64,000 nucleotides of DNA from Halichoerus grypus (GCF_964656455.1 NC_135715.1:169600437-169664436); one strand, 5' to 3'; numbered from the stretch's first letter, positions 44,068 to 57,019 are shown. The notes: a model not told the origin generated them from the sequence alone. Made by a program: numbers and translations.

Positions 44068-46887
44068 ATTATCTTCATTGTGATGATGGTTTCACAGGAG
44101 CATACATATGTTAAAACATAGCTAACTGTATATATTAAACATATGCAAAAATTTAAAGTGGAAAAGGATTATACATTTGCAAAATAAATACAAAGCAATG
44201 ATATATGAAACTTTTAAGAGGCTTCATGGGAAGAAAGGTAAATACATGATAATTATTCTCCTAAGCATCTATTCACCATAATGATCCAAAGAAGGAAACT
44301 ATGGTGATGATGGGTTTACTGGGCTGCTAATGACAAGTTAAAGAAGTCAGAATAGCATTTACTATACTGACATATATGATTTTCCAACTCCCTAACTAAA
44401 TTGAGATTTCCCAGAAGGGATATACCATAACCCTTCCTACCAAAACAAACAAAAAATCTCCACATAACCAGCATTAAAATGTTCAGTCGGACAACACACA
44501 AGACTAGGTTCTCTGAATTTCAAAAAGGAACAATACCCACATCCGATGCCAGTGAGCTTCTTGTATGTAACATATAGCACATAAAGGAGTAGTATAGTCT
44601 AAAACTACATGTGTGTGTGACACATGCACATGTAACTTCAGTATAAGATAGAAAGAGGTGCAGACAGATAAATGAGTAAGGATGCAGTGTTTACTTCCAC
44701 AAACTGGAGAACAAGAGAACACTTTGCAGAGAATATGCTATTTGAAATACACTTAATATGCTTGGCACATAGAGTTTGAGTGCAAAGTGATTTGGTAGAG
44801 AAAGGGAAGAGAAAAGAAGGAATAGCACAAGCAAAGACATTGAGATCAAAGAAGAACAAAAAGGAGGAGGAAGAGGAGAAAACAAAAAGAAAAGAAACTA
44901 TAATTCCTTAGTACCAAATATCTTGTTAATATTGAAATTTCTCTGATTTTTGCTGTTTTTGTGATTGTTGTTAGCAGTTGGGATTGAATCTAGATCCAAA
45001 GAAGTTATATAAACATTGTGATTGCCTGATGTGTCTAATTCTTTTTTTAAACTATAGGTGTTGCCTACATAGTATTATCATTTTTTTTCCTATTTGTTCT
45101 ATGCTCTTTCACTGACATGATAGAAGACAGTGAACTCAATCATCTACATGACATTACTAATCCCCCCTTCTAGACAAACCCCTAGAAAGTGGTTCCTCAC
45201 CAGAACTTTAGAGACAAGTATTTATTTGCTTAGTATATTCAAAGAGCTATGTCAAGACATACCCTCTCTGGAAAGTACTATGCACTAGTGACTATCTATT
45301 ATGAATAGAAAATTATGTAAATTTGATAAATGAATATTTTAAATACCTAGTGTCTGAGCAGTGAGGGGTTAACCTCATTACTAACATTTTCCTTTGTAAG
45401 CTAAGGAATTTCAGTTTATGTGTGTAAATCTTTGAATATATTAGAGTAAACCATATAAAAATGCTTACGAAAAGAGCAATGTTTCCCTTGATAAGCCTAA
45501 TAGAAATGAAAGTAATTTTATTTCCTCATAATTTACTAAAATCAATATTATTTATAATTATATAGCATATTTCATATGACATATTCCCATGCATTAATCA
45601 AGCAGATTTATAAACATCTAGATTAACATCCAGATTATTTTTCAAAGACAGATTACTGTTTTAGTTTCTATATAATTCTCTGATTCAGTGTCAAATTTGT
45701 GCTTAAAAAAGGCAACTGGAAATATTTGGCAAGATGTGAGGAAGGGAGAGGAAGTGGAAACTGTGTGAAAATGTCTATAATGACTTAAACAGATTATATA
45801 TCATTAGGATCCCTCTGGGATGTCAAGGTCAAAATAAGTGAAGGTATTCACTGCTCATCAGTGAAAGTCAGGGAGCAGAGTGCAGTCACTTTCTAAGAAC
45901 AATTGTCCAACCCCATAGAACCAGGATTAATTTACAGAATTTAATGTTAGTTGAAATAAAAATGTGCTTGTTCTCAGTGAATTGAGGATGAAGGTACATA
46001 TAACAATCATAGGTCTGAACTAGAATTATTTAATAAGCAGTCTGGTTGGAAGCAATTGGTCTCCAAGGAATGTTAGGCAATTTTCCCTCAATTTGAGTTT
46101 AACATCATGCCAGAAAAAGAACTCTAATGATTAGTTACAAAGTGACTGCTGAACAGACTTCTCTCTACCTTAACAAAAGCCAGAAAAGAATATTCAAGAT
46201 GAAAGTAGCCACTATTACTCATTTGATTAGGTCTTAAAAGGCTCTTACTTTGGATGTAGAGCAACAAGAGTAAATTTGAAGCTCTTTGGTTGGTTCTGAC
46301 TTAGGCCCTAAAATCCTCCAAAAAGAATATTATAGATGAAGAGGATTTTTGAAGAAGTAGAATAACTTGGTGGCTTTCCATGGCCACTTAACAAACCTTA
46401 GCCTCACAGCCTTACCTAGGAAAAACAAAAATGGTCTTGCTTAATAGGAAGAACAATTGGTAAATAAAGGGGGAAGAATACCCATGTGTTATTCTCTAGA
46501 AGATTAAACATGAATATATGGATCTCAGATTTCCAGCTAAAAATACCATAACCTCAGCAATTTGACATGCCCTTAATGTGCAGTCTTAATGTATGCACTA
46601 GGAAGAAGCTAGTGCCCCTGAGAGTTATCCAGGAAGGAAGTTACTCCGATGAAGAAACAATGTCCCTTTAATTTTCTGATTTTGATCACAATACCCTCCC
46701 TGTCGTTACAGTAATTATTGAGCAAATATCTGAGTGTGTGAATACACAAATGCATCAAAAAATTTATGAGAAGCATATCTGACCTGTTCTTAGCATTACT
46801 GGCTTCTGGTATATTCAGCTTCATTTCTAAGAAGGTATCCAGGTGAAATATAGCAATGTGTCATCTTGCTGTAGGCATTTTGTTTCA
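44068..46887. other. About 2.8 kb with no recognised gene or repeat
   Basis: AT-rich sequence with purine-rich patches at 44800-44900. The short overlapping minus frames at 44504-44885 reflect a purine-rich plus strand. A weak L2-like feel at 44690-44840 was not strong enough to annotate. Confidence 0.4.
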
Positions 46888-46906
46888 ATAATAATAATAA
46901 TAATAA
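46888..46906. repeat. (ATA)n microsatellite
   Basis: Six ATA/TAA units. Confidence 0.9.
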
Positions 46907-46944
46907 AAACCCACTTCTCTGGTATTCAGAAACTAATGTCATAA

Positions 46945-47040
46945 TTTCATTTCTGATTTTTTCTGTGACTACTGAAAAGTCATTGAAACTCTCCATGACT
47001 CAGTTTCAAGAATTAGGGTAGATCAATATTATCAAAAGCT
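46945..47040 (+). mobile_element. Possible MIR fragment
   Basis: GAAAAGTCATTGAAACTCTCC, ATGACTCAGTTTCAAGAATTAG and GGGTAGATCAATAT resemble the MIR core on plus; short. Confidence 0.35.
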
Positions 47041-47164
47041 ACAGAAATGCCAAGAAACCATGCAATTCTTTTGTATTGTGAACTCACACTGGAGAGATTA
47101 GCAGCAATAGGGTAAATAGGAATGAAGTTAAATTGTATGGAATTAAGAATATAGGCAGTGAAAA

Positions 47165-47390
47165 AATAGAACTGTCAAAGATGACCACTCGAATCCTAGA
47201 ATCAGTGCAGAACTGAATGGAGATTTAGGATCATATAGTTGAGCTACTGAATTTTACAGATAAAGAAAGTAAAGATACCAAGGTAAAATGACTTTTCCAA
47301 GGTCAAAAGCTCATGAGATGCAGAGCTGGGATTAATTCCAGGTTTCCTAATTCCAATCAAAAAGTTTTACCACTACACTATAGTGAATAA
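47165..47390 (-). mobile_element. MIR/MIR3-like SINE
   Basis: GATTTAGGATCATATAGTTG, TGAATTTTACAGATAAAGAAAG, TGACTTTTCCAAGGTCAAAAG, GCAGAGCTGGGATTAATTCC, TTTTACCACTACACTATA match the reverse complement of a full MIR-type element. Confidence 0.7.
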
Positions 47391-47724
47391 TCAGAAGTGG
47401 GAGAAAATGATAATTGCAATAGAATGAGTTAAAATTTCATTAATTATATCATTTTCTAAAAGTTTTCTATAATCTTGTAATATCAACAATAAGACAAGGT
47501 TCTGAGATGCTGCAACCCGCTACAGAATATGTAACATCCGTCCAACAGGAGCTACCATTAAGTATGTAATTCTTCACTAAAATGAATGAATTATGTTGCA
47601 GTTAAATGTTAAAACAAAAGTTGTTCATTTACTATTGCACGCATTGGCAAACAAAAACCGATTTTTGAGTGAAAAATAAAATGTTAAAAAAATTATTCCA
47701 CAATCCTCTTTAAGGGTTTAAGGT
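47391..47724. other. No gene or repeat recognised
   Basis: AT-rich unique-looking DNA. Confidence 0.4.
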
Positions 47725-48535
47725 TTTAAAATGATGGAGTAAGGGGCTCTGCAGGCCTTCTCCCCCAGCAAAACAACAATATAACTGGTGAAAATCATTA
47801 AAACACAACCATTTAAAAATACCTGGATAAAAAAAAAAAAAAAATCCTATGGGCACAGAGCAAATGGAGAGACATTTCTTTAAGAAAAACTACCATATCT
47901 CTATAAGAACAGAAAGTGTCTGTGGACTTTGAGCCATGTCAAGCTTCATTACCTGCACCCCAGCTCTGTGTTATGGAAGCTTTGCCAAAAGCATGTTCAG
48001 CTCCCTATTCTCTCAGGTGCCAGTCTGGGGCCACAATTTTACCATAGGAAGGACAGACCGCTAACGTTATCATCTTCTCACCCCACCCCATCCCAAGTTG
48101 CAGAGGCTCTGTTTCAGACAGTTACAGCCAAGAGGACCACGTCTCTTTCCCACACCCAGCCCCTCAATGATAGTGCATGAATACTAGGACCTAGACCACC
48201 CTCACCCCTAGGAGAGAGGTTTCATGCCAGGGAGGGCAAGTTGAGACCAGGATCTGGCAGTCTCCTTTCACTGCCCACTCAGGATAGAGTGTCATTCCTG
48301 GAAAAGCAGATCCCCATCCCCAGCTCCTGTGCAGTGGCACAGGGATTCTGCAAAGAGGAAAGGCAGGCCTTTAGGATAAAGAGCTCTGCAAGTCTGCCTT
48401 TGGAAGGAGAGTAGAGAACTCCATGCCTAAGGGAGGTTGGTAGCTCTGATACAAGCAATACAGAAGAACATCCAGAAGTTTAGAAGACTGAAGGAGGAGA
48501 AGATACAGCCAAGAAGAGCCCTTTCAGGGTAATAG
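47725..48535 (+). mobile_element. Probable L1 5' region (UTR-like), old
   Basis: GATGGAGTAAGGGGCTCTGCAG, a GCC-richer stretch with CCCAGCTCTGTG, GCCAGTCTGGGGCC, CCTTTCACTGCCCACTCAGG, CCCAGCTCCTGTGCAG and AAGAGCTCTGC. The composition and the position just 5' of L1 ORF2 sequence on the same strand suggest an L1M-type 5' region. Family recalled, not compared. Confidence 0.4.
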
Positions 48536-48539
48536 AAAA

Positions 48540-50972
48540 ACATAATTCAACAGTAATAGTTAGAAATGTTAATTCTCCACTTACAATGATAGATAAAACA
48601 GCTAGACAGAAGATCAATAATAAAGAATGTGAACAACATTTTAAACAACTAAATTTAGACATCTATAAAACAATGCACACAACAGCAGAATACACCTTCT
48701 TCTCAAGTGCAAATAAAACATTCTCTAGGATAGACCACATTAAATTTATTAGGGTTAAAATCATGCAAAGTGGGTTTTCTGACCAGAATGGAATGAACTT
48801 AGAAATCAATGATAGAAGGAAATTTGTGAAACTCACAAATATGTATAAATTAATAATATATTCAACCAGTGACTCAGAAAGAAGAAATCACAAAGGAAAT
48901 TTGAAAATATCTTAATATGAATAAAAAAAACCACAAAGTATCAAAACTTAAGAGATACAACTGAAGCAGAGCTCAGAGAATTTATAGTCATGAGCACCTG
49001 TAGTAAGACTGAAAGAAGAATGAAAGAAGTGAGGGGCGCCTGGGTGGCTCAGTCGTTAAGCATCTGCTTTTGGCTCAGGTCATGATCCCAGGGTCCTGGG
49101 ATGGAGCCCCACATCAGGCTCCTTGCTCAGCAGGGAGGCTGCTTCTCCCTCTCCCTCTCCAGCTCCCCTGCTGCTTGTGTTCCCTCTCTCGCTGTGTCTC
49201 TCTCTCTCAAATAAATAAAATCTTTAAAAAGAAAAAAAAGATTTTAAATCAATACCCCAACCTTCCACCTTAAGCAACTAGAAAAAGAAAACCACACTAA
49301 ACCCACAGCAAGCAGAAGGAAGGAAAGCCTAGAGTGGAAATAAATGATATAAAGAAAAGAAAAACAGTAGAGAAATCAACAAAATCAAAAGTTGATTCTT
49401 TGATAAGATCAACAGAATTGATTAACCTTTATCTAGACTGGCCAAGACAAAATCTTTAAAAAAAAAAAAAGAAAAGAAAAATCCAGTTGGCTTCACTGGA
49501 AAATTCTACCAAATATCCACCAAAGAACTAGTACCAATTCTTCACAAAACCTCCCAAAAGATAAATAAGGAAGGAACACTTCCCAGCTATTCTTTGAGGC
49601 CAATATTAACCAAATGAGATATCACAAGAAAAAAATACACAGTGCAATATCCCTTATGAAAAAAGATGCAAAAGTCCTTAACAAAATATTAACAAGCCAT
49701 ACCCAATAGGATTATTCACCATGACCAAGTGTGATTGGTCCCAGAAATACAAGGTTGGTATCAACTAATGTAATAAATCATATTCATAGAATAAAGGACG
49801 GATAATATATAATCAACTTGGTTGATGCAGAAAAAGCATCTGACAAAATCCAACACTATGTTATGATAGAAATGCAAAATAATTTAGGATTACAATGGGG
49901 CTAACTCAAGCTGAAAAGGAAAATCTCTGAAAAAACCCACAGCAAATATACTTAATGATGAAAAACTGAATGATTTCCCTCTACAACCAGGAATAAGTCA
50001 AATATGTCCACTCTTGCCCCTTCAATTAAATATTGTACAAAAGGTTATAGTCAGTATAATTAGTTTTTTCTTTTTAAAACATTCATACTGGAAATGAAGA
50101 AGAAAATTATCTCCATTTGCAGATGATATGATCTTACATGTAAATAATCCTATATAATATGCACACATGCACAAATACAACTATTGGAACTAAATAAGTT
50201 AGCAAAAAGATATAAGGCAATATACCAAAACAATTATATTTGTTTCACAAACAATACAAAATCCAAAATTGAAATTAAGAAAATAATTTCATTTACACTA
50301 AGATCAAAAAGATTTGCTTAGGAATACATTTTTAAAAGGAAGTTCAAGATTTCTACACTGAAAATTAAAGTATAATATATCACTGAAAAAAATTGAAGAA
50401 CATCTAAATAAATGAAAAAAAAAAACTCATGTTCTTGAACTGGAAGACTTACTGTTAAGAAGGCAATACTTCTCAAATTGATCTACAAACTCAATATAAT
50501 CTCTATCAAAATCCTAGGTTTCTTTATTGTAGAAATTGACAAGCTGACATTAAGAGTCATCTAGAAATGCAAGGGACCCAGAATAGTCAGAACAATCTTT
50601 AAAAAGAACAAAGCTGGAAAACTCATACATAAGATTCACAACTTGCCAAAAAGCTATAGCAATTAAGACAGTGTGGTACTGATATAATAGACATTTAGAT
50701 CAAGGAATAAATTAAGAGTCCAGAAATAAACCCATGCAATTATGGTTAACTGGTTTTTGATGAGCGTGCTAAGACAGTTCAATGGGGAAAGAACAGTCTT
50801 TCTAACCAATGGTGTAAGGGGGGATATGAGTATCTACATGCAAAAGAATGAAGCTAGACCCTACCTAACAATATACAAAAACAAACAAACAAACCTCAAA
50901 ATGGAACAAAGACATATATGTAAGACCTCAAACTGTAAAACACTTAGAAGAAAACATAGGAGTAAATTAATA
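48540..50972 (+). mobile_element. Old L1 LINE ORF2, 5'-internal to 3'-truncated
   Basis: Degenerate ORF2 on plus, split by the SINE at 49033. Before it: CAGCTAGACAGAAGATCAATAA, AACAGCAGAATACACCTTC, AAATCAATGATAGAAGG (end of the endonuclease region). After it: AACTAGAAAAAGAAAACCAC, CTTTGATAAGATCAACAGAA, AAGATAAATAAGGAAGGAAC, CCCTTATGAAAAAAGATGC, TTTGCAGATGATATGATCTTACA (matching the reverse transcriptase FADD-type region), GTGTGGTACTGATATAATAG, AACCCATGCAATTATGG. It stops near AACATAGGAGTAAATT, with the C-terminal end and 3' UTR missing. ORF1 and the ORF2 start are also missing relative to the UTR-like part upstream. No intact frame. Confidence 0.85.
49033..49239 (+). mobile_element. CAN-SINE inserted in L1
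   Basis: GGGGCGCCTGGGTGGCTCAG head, AAGCATCTGCTTTTGGCTC, CCAGGGTCCTGGGATGGAGC, CT-rich region, AATAAATAAAATCTTTAAAAA. The L1 text before (GAAAGAAGTG) and after (AGATTTTAAATCAATACCCC) rejoins when the SINE is removed. Closest to the copy at 3747 (shared GGATGGAGCCCCACATC). Confidence 0.95.
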
Positions 50973-51039
50973 AACTGTGCACCGTGGGCATGCCATTAAC
51001 CTTAACTTCTCTGAATACCATTGATGAGATGCTGCCCAA

Positions 51040-51145
51040 GACCCTAGATACAGTTTCTTTGGGAATGACTATGACTTTATAATGTTGACCATTTCTTGGT
51101 ACATAAAAGGCACTTGATAAAAAAAAAAAATTATTGAATAAAGAT
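51040..51145 (+). mobile_element. L2 LINE or MIR 3'-end fragment
   Basis: TTGGTACATAAAAGGCACTTG followed by an A-run and TTATTGAATAAAGATC resembles the GGCACATAGTAGGCACTCAA end of L2. Confidence 0.4.
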
Positions 51146-51779
51146 CTTTATGAATTGATCTATACCTGTATTTCTAAGCTACCACTAACCTTTGGATGGA
51201 TGTGAAACAACTTTAATTAAAGCAAACAGAAGAACTTAAAAAAAAGTCTGAAACACAGTTTAAATCAATATTCATTGATTTCTGGGACACTAAATTCAAA
51301 AAGCAATAAACAGAGAAGTCCCTAAAAGAAGTAGTCACATAGACACTAATCAAAGAGATAATACATTTACAAGGTAATGCAGTCTCAGGTTCTGAGGAAC
51401 ATTTACATAATCAGGTAGTAGAAGCTTCAGGAATGCAATGTTTGAATACAAAAGACAATAATCTTCCATCACTGTTGAAATCATTAAAAGCTATAAACTG
51501 CTGCATTAAAGTATTTTGTTTTAGATAATGTTCATCAAAATATTTATTCATGAGAAAGAATACCTTAACAATAGACTCACAAAGTATGTCATTTGTCTTT
51601 TTTTGTTTTTTTGTCATGAAAGCAATTTGCTGTTGTTATAAGCAGCATGAAATGAAACATATGACATTTGAAGTAATTGTGACATTGGCTAAATATTCTT
51701 TTCCCAAATGATTCATAGTTGAAAAGGCACATTTTCTAAGGCGGGTAAGTCATTTCACTTGCTTGGAGTATATTTATGA
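51146..51779. other. No gene or repeat recognised
   Basis: AT-rich; the frame at 51411-51617 (minus) is chance length. Confidence 0.4.
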
Positions 51780-52015
51780 AGACAATAGACAGTTACTGAA
51801 AGCTAGCTATGTGCCATCCTTGACAATTGCTCTTTGTCAACTGTTATATTTAATTGTCCCAACAACATTAAGAAGTTGGTAATGATATTCGCATTTCACA
51901 GAAGGAGAAACTGAGAAGTGAGGGAATTAAATGCCCTGCCCATGTCACACAGCTAGCAGAATAGGAAGGCTTAGATACAAATTAGTTCTGACCCCAAATT
52001 TTGCTCTGTTCATAG
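51780..52015 (-). mobile_element. MIR SINE
   Basis: Reverse-complement MIR: AAAGCTAGCTATGTGCCATCC, TAATTGTCCCAACAACATTAAG, ATGATATTCGCATTTCACAGAAGG, GAAACTGAGAAGTGAGGG, TGCCCATGTCACACAGCTAGC. Near complete. Confidence 0.85.
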
Positions 52016-52659
52016 TATTTTTCTAGGTAGTAACTTCCAAATGTTTGCATTCAAGCCAAAGGACAATGAGTGAATGAGTGTAGAAGTTGGAGCTCCAATC
52101 TAATTCTGCTGAACTTGATAGATAACACTGTCCTCACCTGGGATTAGAAGTAAGGATTCTTTTTAAGAGGATATTATTATCCTTACTTTATGATGCTTGT
52201 CTTAGGTGAATATTGTGTTATTTCACTGAAACAGTCCAAGTCACCCTATTCTAGATCATGGTGGCAAGACAAGTGATAGGAAGTATAGTAGAATGATGAT
52301 AATTCTCCACATCCAAATGTCTAAATTCACAAAATCTCAAAACTTAATCTTTCTGAATCCATAGTGTATTCTCCTTCTGACAGCTCCATCTGTTATGATA
52401 TAGAGTAGACCTCTGAGTGTAGAAGGGACATAGTGGACAGTTTCAGACTGAGTTCCCTGGAGAAGGATGCATGCTTGCCAGAGCAAGCAAGAAAGCTTGG
52501 CAGTAAGAATCCATTCCCATTATTAGAATATTGCAGAATTGTTTTTGATCTGCTAGTCAAATCTCATTATAACAAAATGCAGAGCTTTTCATAAACTCAC
52601 ACTACTACTTAGTTATAGCTCCCATTCCTCGCTTTTGCTGTTCTGACTAATTCACCTAT
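52016..52659. other. No gene or repeat recognised
   Basis: Unique-looking sequence of mixed composition. Confidence 0.4.
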
Positions 52660-52860
52660 TCAGCCACTCAAGTGAAGAGATGTTTAAGTGTTTACTAAGT
52701 GTCAAGCCTGAGCTAGGCACCTGAGATCCAAAGGTGAGAAAAGGAAAGCCTCTATTTTTGTGGAGCCTGAGTTTATTAGGGGAAATAGGGCTTAATCACA
52801 TAATTAACCAAACAGTATATATTTAGAAGTTGAATTGGTGCTAAGAAGATGTATACCTAT
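52660..52860 (-). mobile_element. L2 LINE 3' end
   Basis: TAAGTGTTTACTAAGTGTCAAG, CTGAGCTAGGCACCTGAGATC, AAAGGAAAGCCTCTATTTTTG, GGAGCCTGAGTTTATTAGGGG match the reverse complement of the L2 3' end. A MIR-like piece follows directly. Confidence 0.65.
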
Positions 52861-52864
52861 GTCT

Positions 52865-52990
52865 ACATAGTACTTAACAAGTAACTAGATACTTTCTCAA
52901 ATACCATTTTAATGAAAATTCCCTATAGCCTAGGGAGGTAATAATTACCTCTATTTTACAAGATGATTAATATCCATAGAATCCAAGGGC
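52865..52990 (-). mobile_element. MIR fragment
   Basis: TAGTACTTAACAAGTAACTAG, AGCCTAGGGAGGTAATAATTAC, CTCTATTTTACAAGATGATTAA resemble the reverse complement of the MIR 3' half. Confidence 0.5.
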
Positions 52991-53059
52991 ATTAGATTTA
53001 CGAGATGTTTTAGGATCCGTTTGGTGTTAATGTTTTTCAAGTTCATATTCTCTCACAAT

Positions 53060-53150
53060 TAGACACTGATTTAGTGGTTCTGTGGAGGAATTTGTATTTT
53101 TAAGCAGCTTATAGGCGATTCCAAAGAGCTGCCAGGTTCAAGAATTTTGG
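53060..53150 (+). mobile_element. MER5-like hAT DNA transposon remnant
   Basis: ACTGATTTAGTGGTTCTGTGG, AATTTGTATTTTTAAGCAGC, GGCGATTCCAAAGAGCTGCC, GGTTCAAGAATTTTGG match the second half of MER5-type elements (GATTCAGTAGGTCTGGG through GAGAACCACTG). Confidence 0.5.
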
Positions 53151-54579
53151 TACTAGCCCAACCATCCATCTAGTGCTTTAGACTCCTCTCCTTTCACCAA
53201 ATAATCCTCTAAACCTTGTTTAAAATTTATTGGTCACAGAGTACTGCCAATTTCTAGAGGCATTCAAGGACATCTTAGGATGATATTAACTCAACCAAGT
53301 TAATAGCTAAATTGTAGAAATAATATTTCATTCAAACCCAAGCCTTAGTTTTCATTAAAAGGCTCTTTACACCATTATACATCTATTTATCTCTTTACAA
53401 ATGAGCATAAAACAAGACTTTTTCTGAAAATGAAAGCACATAGAATAATAAAGTGCTATGCCTTAGAAAATTCTTCTATAGCATTTTTTAAGAAGTACTA
53501 ATTAATGGCTTTAGTTAATCCAATTTTCATTCACAAGACAAGCTATATTTATTTTGTAAAAATGCTTTAGTTGGTGTAGGCTATTGAGGTCTTCATGCAT
53601 TAACTGTCTTGAGACATTAGAATATAATACTTAATATATGTATTCTAATGGTACAGAATAACTTGGATGAAAAACAGAATAAAAGTACACAACAATTGAA
53701 TTAATTTTATATTAAGCATTCTTATTAAATAGCCTTAAGTATTTCTTGAAATGACTGGGTCACCAAAAAGGAACCATACACTAGACCTATCTCTGTGGGG
53801 GGCATATTTTATTTTGGGTGGTATTTCTCAGAGCCAATAGGTCAGAAAAAAAATCAAAGCAATTAATCTTACATAATTTTAAGTATGAATAAAAAAAGAC
53901 AAGAAATTGAGTTCCCTACTCTTTAAACAATTATATAGTCTATAAATTTCTTGATGTAGAGAAATATATCACCTTTTGTTTATATATTACTCATCAGAGT
54001 TAATTGAATTGAAGGACGAAATATTTATATAGCAGTCATGGGGCATACTAAGAAGACATTTTCAATGTGATTTCATATTCTTTTGAATTTTAATGCCAAG
54101 ATTATATATGAAATGTTCTCTTTACTTCAAAATGGAAAAGAACACAAATAAATCTGTTATGGCTAAAAACTAATGTTTCAGACATTCTTGATTTCCTCTA
54201 CTGTTATATTTATGATAATACTATAGTTAGAATCTAGTGGCTAGGAATATGTCTTCATTTGCTCATAATTTTAACCAGAGAGTTTTAATTTATTCTATCA
54301 ATATATTTAAGCAAAATCAAAATTTAGATAGAATAACTAAACATCTAAGAAAATAAATACCAAAAGAATGAAAATTTTTATATGCACATCAACTGGTTTA
54401 TTAATGATGAATCTATTATCTAATTTAATTAAAGCATTTAAAAATATCTTTGAAGGGTTACATCTAATTAGTTCCTATTAACCTAATTAAATCATAGTTT
54501 ATATTTGAAATAACAAAACATTATTTTAAAATATTCTGTATTTCAGACTTTAATTACTTCAACTTTTTAGATAATTCAT
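53151..54579. other. No gene or repeat recognised
   Basis: Strongly AT-rich; no frames of note and no repeats recognised. Confidence 0.45.
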
Positions 54580-54690
54580 TAATTATTTAGTTGACAAGTA
54601 TCTTCCATGTAAAAAGGAAAGTGTTAGATCATAAGAGAGACAAAAATGAATAAGACAGATGCTTTGCCCGATTTGATTTTACCATATGAT
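54580..54690 (-). mobile_element. L2 LINE 3'-end fragment
   Basis: TTTAGTTGACAAGTATCTTCC, GAGACAAAAATGAATAAGACAG, ATGCTTTGCCCG follow the L2 3' end in reverse. A second similar end follows at 54715. Confidence 0.5.
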
Positions 54691-54714
54691 AAAGGAGGTT
54701 GAATCAATTCAATT

Positions 54715-54880
54715 TGATCCAACAGTATTATTAAGTGCCTATTTTAAGCAGTAACTAACTAGGTTAGACATTACAAAAGAAATTGAATTTCTTGGCCACA
54801 ATATACTTTGTGATTTAGTAAGGGGCACAGAAAGGTAAATAAATAATTAAAATACAGTACGATAAATGATCTAGTTGAAA
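54715..54880 (-). mobile_element. L2 LINE 3'-end fragment
   Basis: TATTATTAAGTGCCTATTTTAAG, TAGGTTAGACATTACAAAAG, TAAGGGGCACAGAAAGGTAAAT, AAATACAGTACGATAAATG match the same region of L2 as the fragment just upstream. Confidence 0.5.
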
Positions 54881-54957
54881 TATATATATATATATATATA
54901 TATGTATATGTGTGTATATATATATGTATATATATCTTTTTTGAAATATATATATTT
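54879..54957. repeat. AT/TATG-rich low-complexity tract
   Basis: (AT)n with GTATATG and GTGTGTAT interruptions. Confidence 0.9.
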
Positions 54958-55149
54958 TTAAATGAAGTCAAATGGAAGAAGAAACTAAACACCTTGAGAG
55001 AATTATGATAGTTCACAGATTGGTGAAGTATGAGGGAGGAGTGAGGTTAAGAATGAGATTGTTTTTGGTAAAAGGGATCTCTACATACAAAGTCACAGAA
55101 CACAAATTGCTCATTGAAGAATGGCTTGTGGAAAATAGTTTGCTTCTAA

Positions 55150-56090
55150 GAAATAAGATTAACATGCACACTTTCAAAACGTTCATTCATCAAAAGACAG
55201 TTTAAGAGTGTTAAAAGGCAAGCCACAGAAAGGGAACATAGAGTTGTAACACATGTAACCTAAAAGGGCTTGTAGGCAAAGTATTTAAATTCGTTTTATA
55301 GTTTAGTAAGGAAAAGAGGATCAATCCAATTAAGTGGACAAGAGACCTAAATGAACATGTCCAAAATAGGATATCCAAATGGTCATTAAATATATGGAAA
55401 TGTGTGCAACCTAATTAAAAATCAGAGAGATGTAAAATAAAATCACAATGAGATACATACCTACTATTGTCTAAAATTCAAATGATCTACAAGTTAGCAA
55501 AGATATGCTTATGCTTATAAATATGTATCATTACAACCAAATCGGGGAAAATTGTCATTGTCTACCAAAGTTTAACTTATGTATATCCTAGGACCCAGTA
55601 ATTCAACTCTTAGATACATACCTAACAAGACATACACAAAAATGGTTATAGCACTGTTAGTCGTAACAGACAACATTTGGAAACAATGCAAATGTTCATC
55701 AACAGTAGAAATAAGTAAAACAGAATACAATACAGCACTAAAAAATAATGAGTTAAGGTTACATAAAACACACGAATAGAAACCACAAAAAATTGAGCAA
55801 ATAAGGCTGACATAAAGAATACATACAATATGATTGCATTTATATAAATTTCAACAACAGACAAAATTAAACTACAATGTTAGAAGTCAAGGTAGTGATT
55901 ATTTTGGAAAGGAAATAGGACGGTAATTGGGAATGGCATGCAGGAGACATATAGAAAGTGGTGTTAAATTTCTTGACATGTGTGGGGGGCTAAGAGAGTG
56001 TCCACTTTATTATAATTCATAAGTTGTACATTTTTACTTGGTATGTGTTTCTGTATGTTTCTTATATTTCATAGCTATTTAAAAAAGGAA
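55150..56090 (+). mobile_element. Old L1 LINE 3' end (ORF2 end plus 3' UTR)
   Basis: AACGTTCATTCATCAAAAGAC, AAAGGCAAGCCACAGAAAGG, AACATGTCCAAAATAGGATATCC, GGACCCAGTAATTCAACTCTTAG, ACATTTGGAAACAATGCAAATG, then the UTR-like TTTCTTGACATGTGTGGGG, TTATAATTCATAAGTTGTAC, TTTCTGTATGTTTCTTATATTTC. Highly diverged L1ME-type. Confidence 0.75.
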
Positions 56091-57007
56091 AGGTAACACT
56101 TCAGACTTGTCTTTCCCAACAAATTCTCATCTTTCAATAATGATGTTGCTTTCTTATATCTGAAAATATTAAAGTGCTAAGCATTCTCTGCTTTTTGACT
56201 TGGAATGAGCCTGGTTGGCACTCAGCAATTACCAAATAATAAAATTAAAATGGTAATAACTCAGTCATTGCACTCTTGACTAAGGATAATGTAAGACATG
56301 GTCTACCAAGAAAGAAAGTGCTGTAATTCCCAGAGAAGTTAAAGATTCTCTCGATAATTAGAGTCATATTATAGGCAAATAGCATTATCAATTATTTAAG
56401 TTAATTACTTGAAAATGTATTGCAAATATACTACAATTTTCATCTCGGATACAGACCTAGGATACCTCATTCTGATGAAGTGAATTTCATTTCTGTTGGT
56501 CTCAGCAACTCTCTAACCTCACTTTTTGTTGTGATGCTGTACTTTCTCTTTTAGTTTCAGAAATTTTACATGAACAGGGGCTTGGTGACATATGATTGAC
56601 AAAATCAGCCCTGAATTTAGTTCTCTTTAATCTTGTACGTTACTCACTTGAGAATAATGCAATACACATTTCAATACGATTAAGCTATCATTGCTTTTAA
56701 AGGTAGTGTTTAAACCTACTGACAATTCCACATTTCTTCACTATTACTGCAGTACTATAAGCAAATGTGTAATAACATGATATTGCTAGAGATCTCTCTG
56801 AACATGAGAACACTAATAGTATTTCACAAGCCATAAATTCCTGGGTTTGTACTTCAGCTGCTTCCTGTCACCAGTTTTGAAATCACTGTTCTCCGTATAT
56901 TTTTCCTGGCTATCTCCCTGTACCTCTCTCACTGAACTCTTTCTTTTCTTTGAATGCTTCACTCTCCCTGATGCTTCAGGGAACTTCATGACTCCATACA
57001 GAGAGAG
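56091..57007. other. No gene or repeat recognised
   Basis: Unique-looking DNA; nothing coding seen. Confidence 0.45.
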
Positions 57008-57019
57008 TTTTTCCTCTCT

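Noticed and set aside
44504..44885. Cluster of overlapping minus-strand frames rich in Leu/Phe/Ser
   Set aside because: Mirror image of a purine-rich plus strand; three frames are open at once, which argues against coding.
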